DNA of 64,000 nt from Dactylellina haptotyla (lineage: Eukaryota > Ascomycota > Orbiliomycetes > Orbiliales > Orbiliaceae): the NCBI GenBank assembly GCA_031310005.1, contig CM062380.1, forward strand, positions 3,038,001-3,102,000. Reading direction: 5' to 3'. Positions 62,879-64,000 of this stretch are shown one piece after another (within the stretch, counting starts at the first letter, position 1; each line of letters starts with the position of its first letter). The position numbers and the translations under genes were made by a program. The notes under the pieces are model-generated. The model was not told where the DNA came from and did no database searches. It was given only the letters and a program-made list of their open reading frames with translations.

Positions 62879-64000
62879 GTGGGATGGTGCTATGAAGGGC
62901 AAGACTACTATAATGCACCCAGGAACTCTAATAGTATGTTTAACTGTCTTTTGGGAATTCACATGCTTGGAGCTACGAGTTATAAGCTTGTAAAATCTGA
63001 TGCGATGTGTGTAACATCTTAATGGAATCATCTTCGTGGCACGTGTAACTTTGAGGTTGATTTACGGAGAAAGCACACCCGGTGTCGGAATCGGCCGCCT
63101 CTTTTTAAAAAAATGTTGAGAAATCATGTAACCTTGGTGGGCACGCTAGACATCTTGACTACTTGAGGGGCATAAATCCGAACCGTTTTGAAGAACTAAC
63201 CGCCCGCGATGTGCTATCGATAAGGCCCGAGCTGGGGTGTTGAGGTCCGCTTAGATGGTGTTCTGCCCCACCTCCATGAGGGCTGCACCTCTGCCTTGCC
63301 AATGCACAGGCTTATGCCGTGTTTCTCTGACTGCTGCTGTCCCGAACTCCTCCATCTGCAAGCCGCTGGCAACCATGTAGAGTTTTGCTTCTCTCGCAAT
63401 GAGATGCAATGAGATACGCATCACGAAGTGGCCGGGAGTCTGATTGTCATATGATCCATGAAATGTGGACTTGGGGATACGCAAAGGATAACGGAATGTG
63501 AACTAGGTGCAGCACCTGAAGCGTGTTTAAACCCAGAATATTGCTCGTTACAAGATGCCGGAGTCTGCGCATGGATATTAATGTACTACTTATATTGGAA
63601 TTGTTTTTTCTGAAGTGTGGTCAGCCAATAGACACCTCTGAGGAGCCCCGCTTCAGACGCAACTTTCGTCATTTTGCTTCCAAAGAGGTATAATTTCCTC
63701 ACGGTTGGGACTCCGTAGCACGGTCTAGTGTCGGTCGTTTACTGATCAAAGGGCCGATTGCTCGAGATCACGAACGCCAGTTAGCTAATAGATAGCCAGA
63801 ACCCGCGTCTTGAACACGTTGAGGATACACGAGAATCGTCTTTGGGTACTAGTATCTGGCTTCCCAAAATTTAGTTCGGGCTTCTGATCTTTATTTTTGG
63901 TGAGGAATGTGCGGCCCGCAGGTCTGAGACCGGACTAGATGCATTCGCTCAATGCGCGCAGAAAACGTCGAAGCAGCAGCGGTGCAGCCCACCGTTTCGA

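Larger units (their letters stand above)
60501..64000. other. AT-rich gene-poor region
   Basis: Mostly AT-rich, with a more balanced stretch from about 63050 to the end. Two small structured repeats occur (61106-61135 and 62841-62878). No gene, tRNA or complete mobile element could be supported. Confidence 0.45.

Noticed and set aside
63214-63484. Overlapping minus-strand frames checked for mobile-element or enzyme similarity
   Set aside because: No catalytic motif or recognisable family signature.

Overview
This is nuclear DNA of a filamentous ascomycete (Pezizomycotina). Genes carry several short introns with GTANGT-type donors, CTAAC/CTGAC-like branch sites and NAG acceptors. The protein set is typically fungal: a KRE6/SKN1 glucan-synthesis protein, an EF-hand MscS channel, Avl9, the Hog1 MAP kinase, a GLEYA adhesin, a NACHT-WD40 NLR and a group III G-alpha. 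Moderate GC, AT-rich gene-poor stretches and a very large GLEYA adhesin would suit Orbiliomycetes or Leotiomycetes, but that is a guess.

Layout. At 1-1427 (+) is the 3' part of a KRE6/SKN1-family gene. At 2334-4541 (-) is a four-TM N-glycoprotein gene whose single frame is cut by one TGA. At 6374-8390 (+) is an MscS channel. An AT-rich stretch (8.4-12 kb) holds a possible decayed minus-strand gene. avl9 (10 exons) lies at 11968-15095 (-) and hog1 (9 exons) at 17869-19614 (-). A 2756-residue secreted GLEYA adhesin fills 22037-30488 (-); almost all of it is Thr/Ser-rich tandem repeat. Between 30.5 and 35.2 kb lie relics: a TPR fragment and a small inverted-repeat element. Then come an M28 aminopeptidase (35201-36452, +), a small RRM protein (36978-37520, -) and an alpha-oxoamine synthase that strongly resembles bacterial CqsA (38243-39539, -). 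A gene-poor gap with one decayed gene precedes a NACHT-WD40 NLR (43048-47314, -). A group III G-alpha lies at 49721-51214 (-). No gene could be supported from 51.2 to 64 kb.

How the genes fit together. Several touch the cell surface and stress signalling: glucan synthesis, membrane tension, the HOG pathway, G-protein signalling and adhesion. They are not an operon or an obvious biosynthetic cluster, and the grouping may be chance. The most unusual gene is the CqsA-like synthase. In Vibrio and Legionella that subfamily makes alpha-hydroxyketone quorum signals; here it is a spliced, apparently intact fungal gene. Exon structures were worked out by hand from splice sites and reading phase; every multi-exon model listed sums to a whole number of codons.
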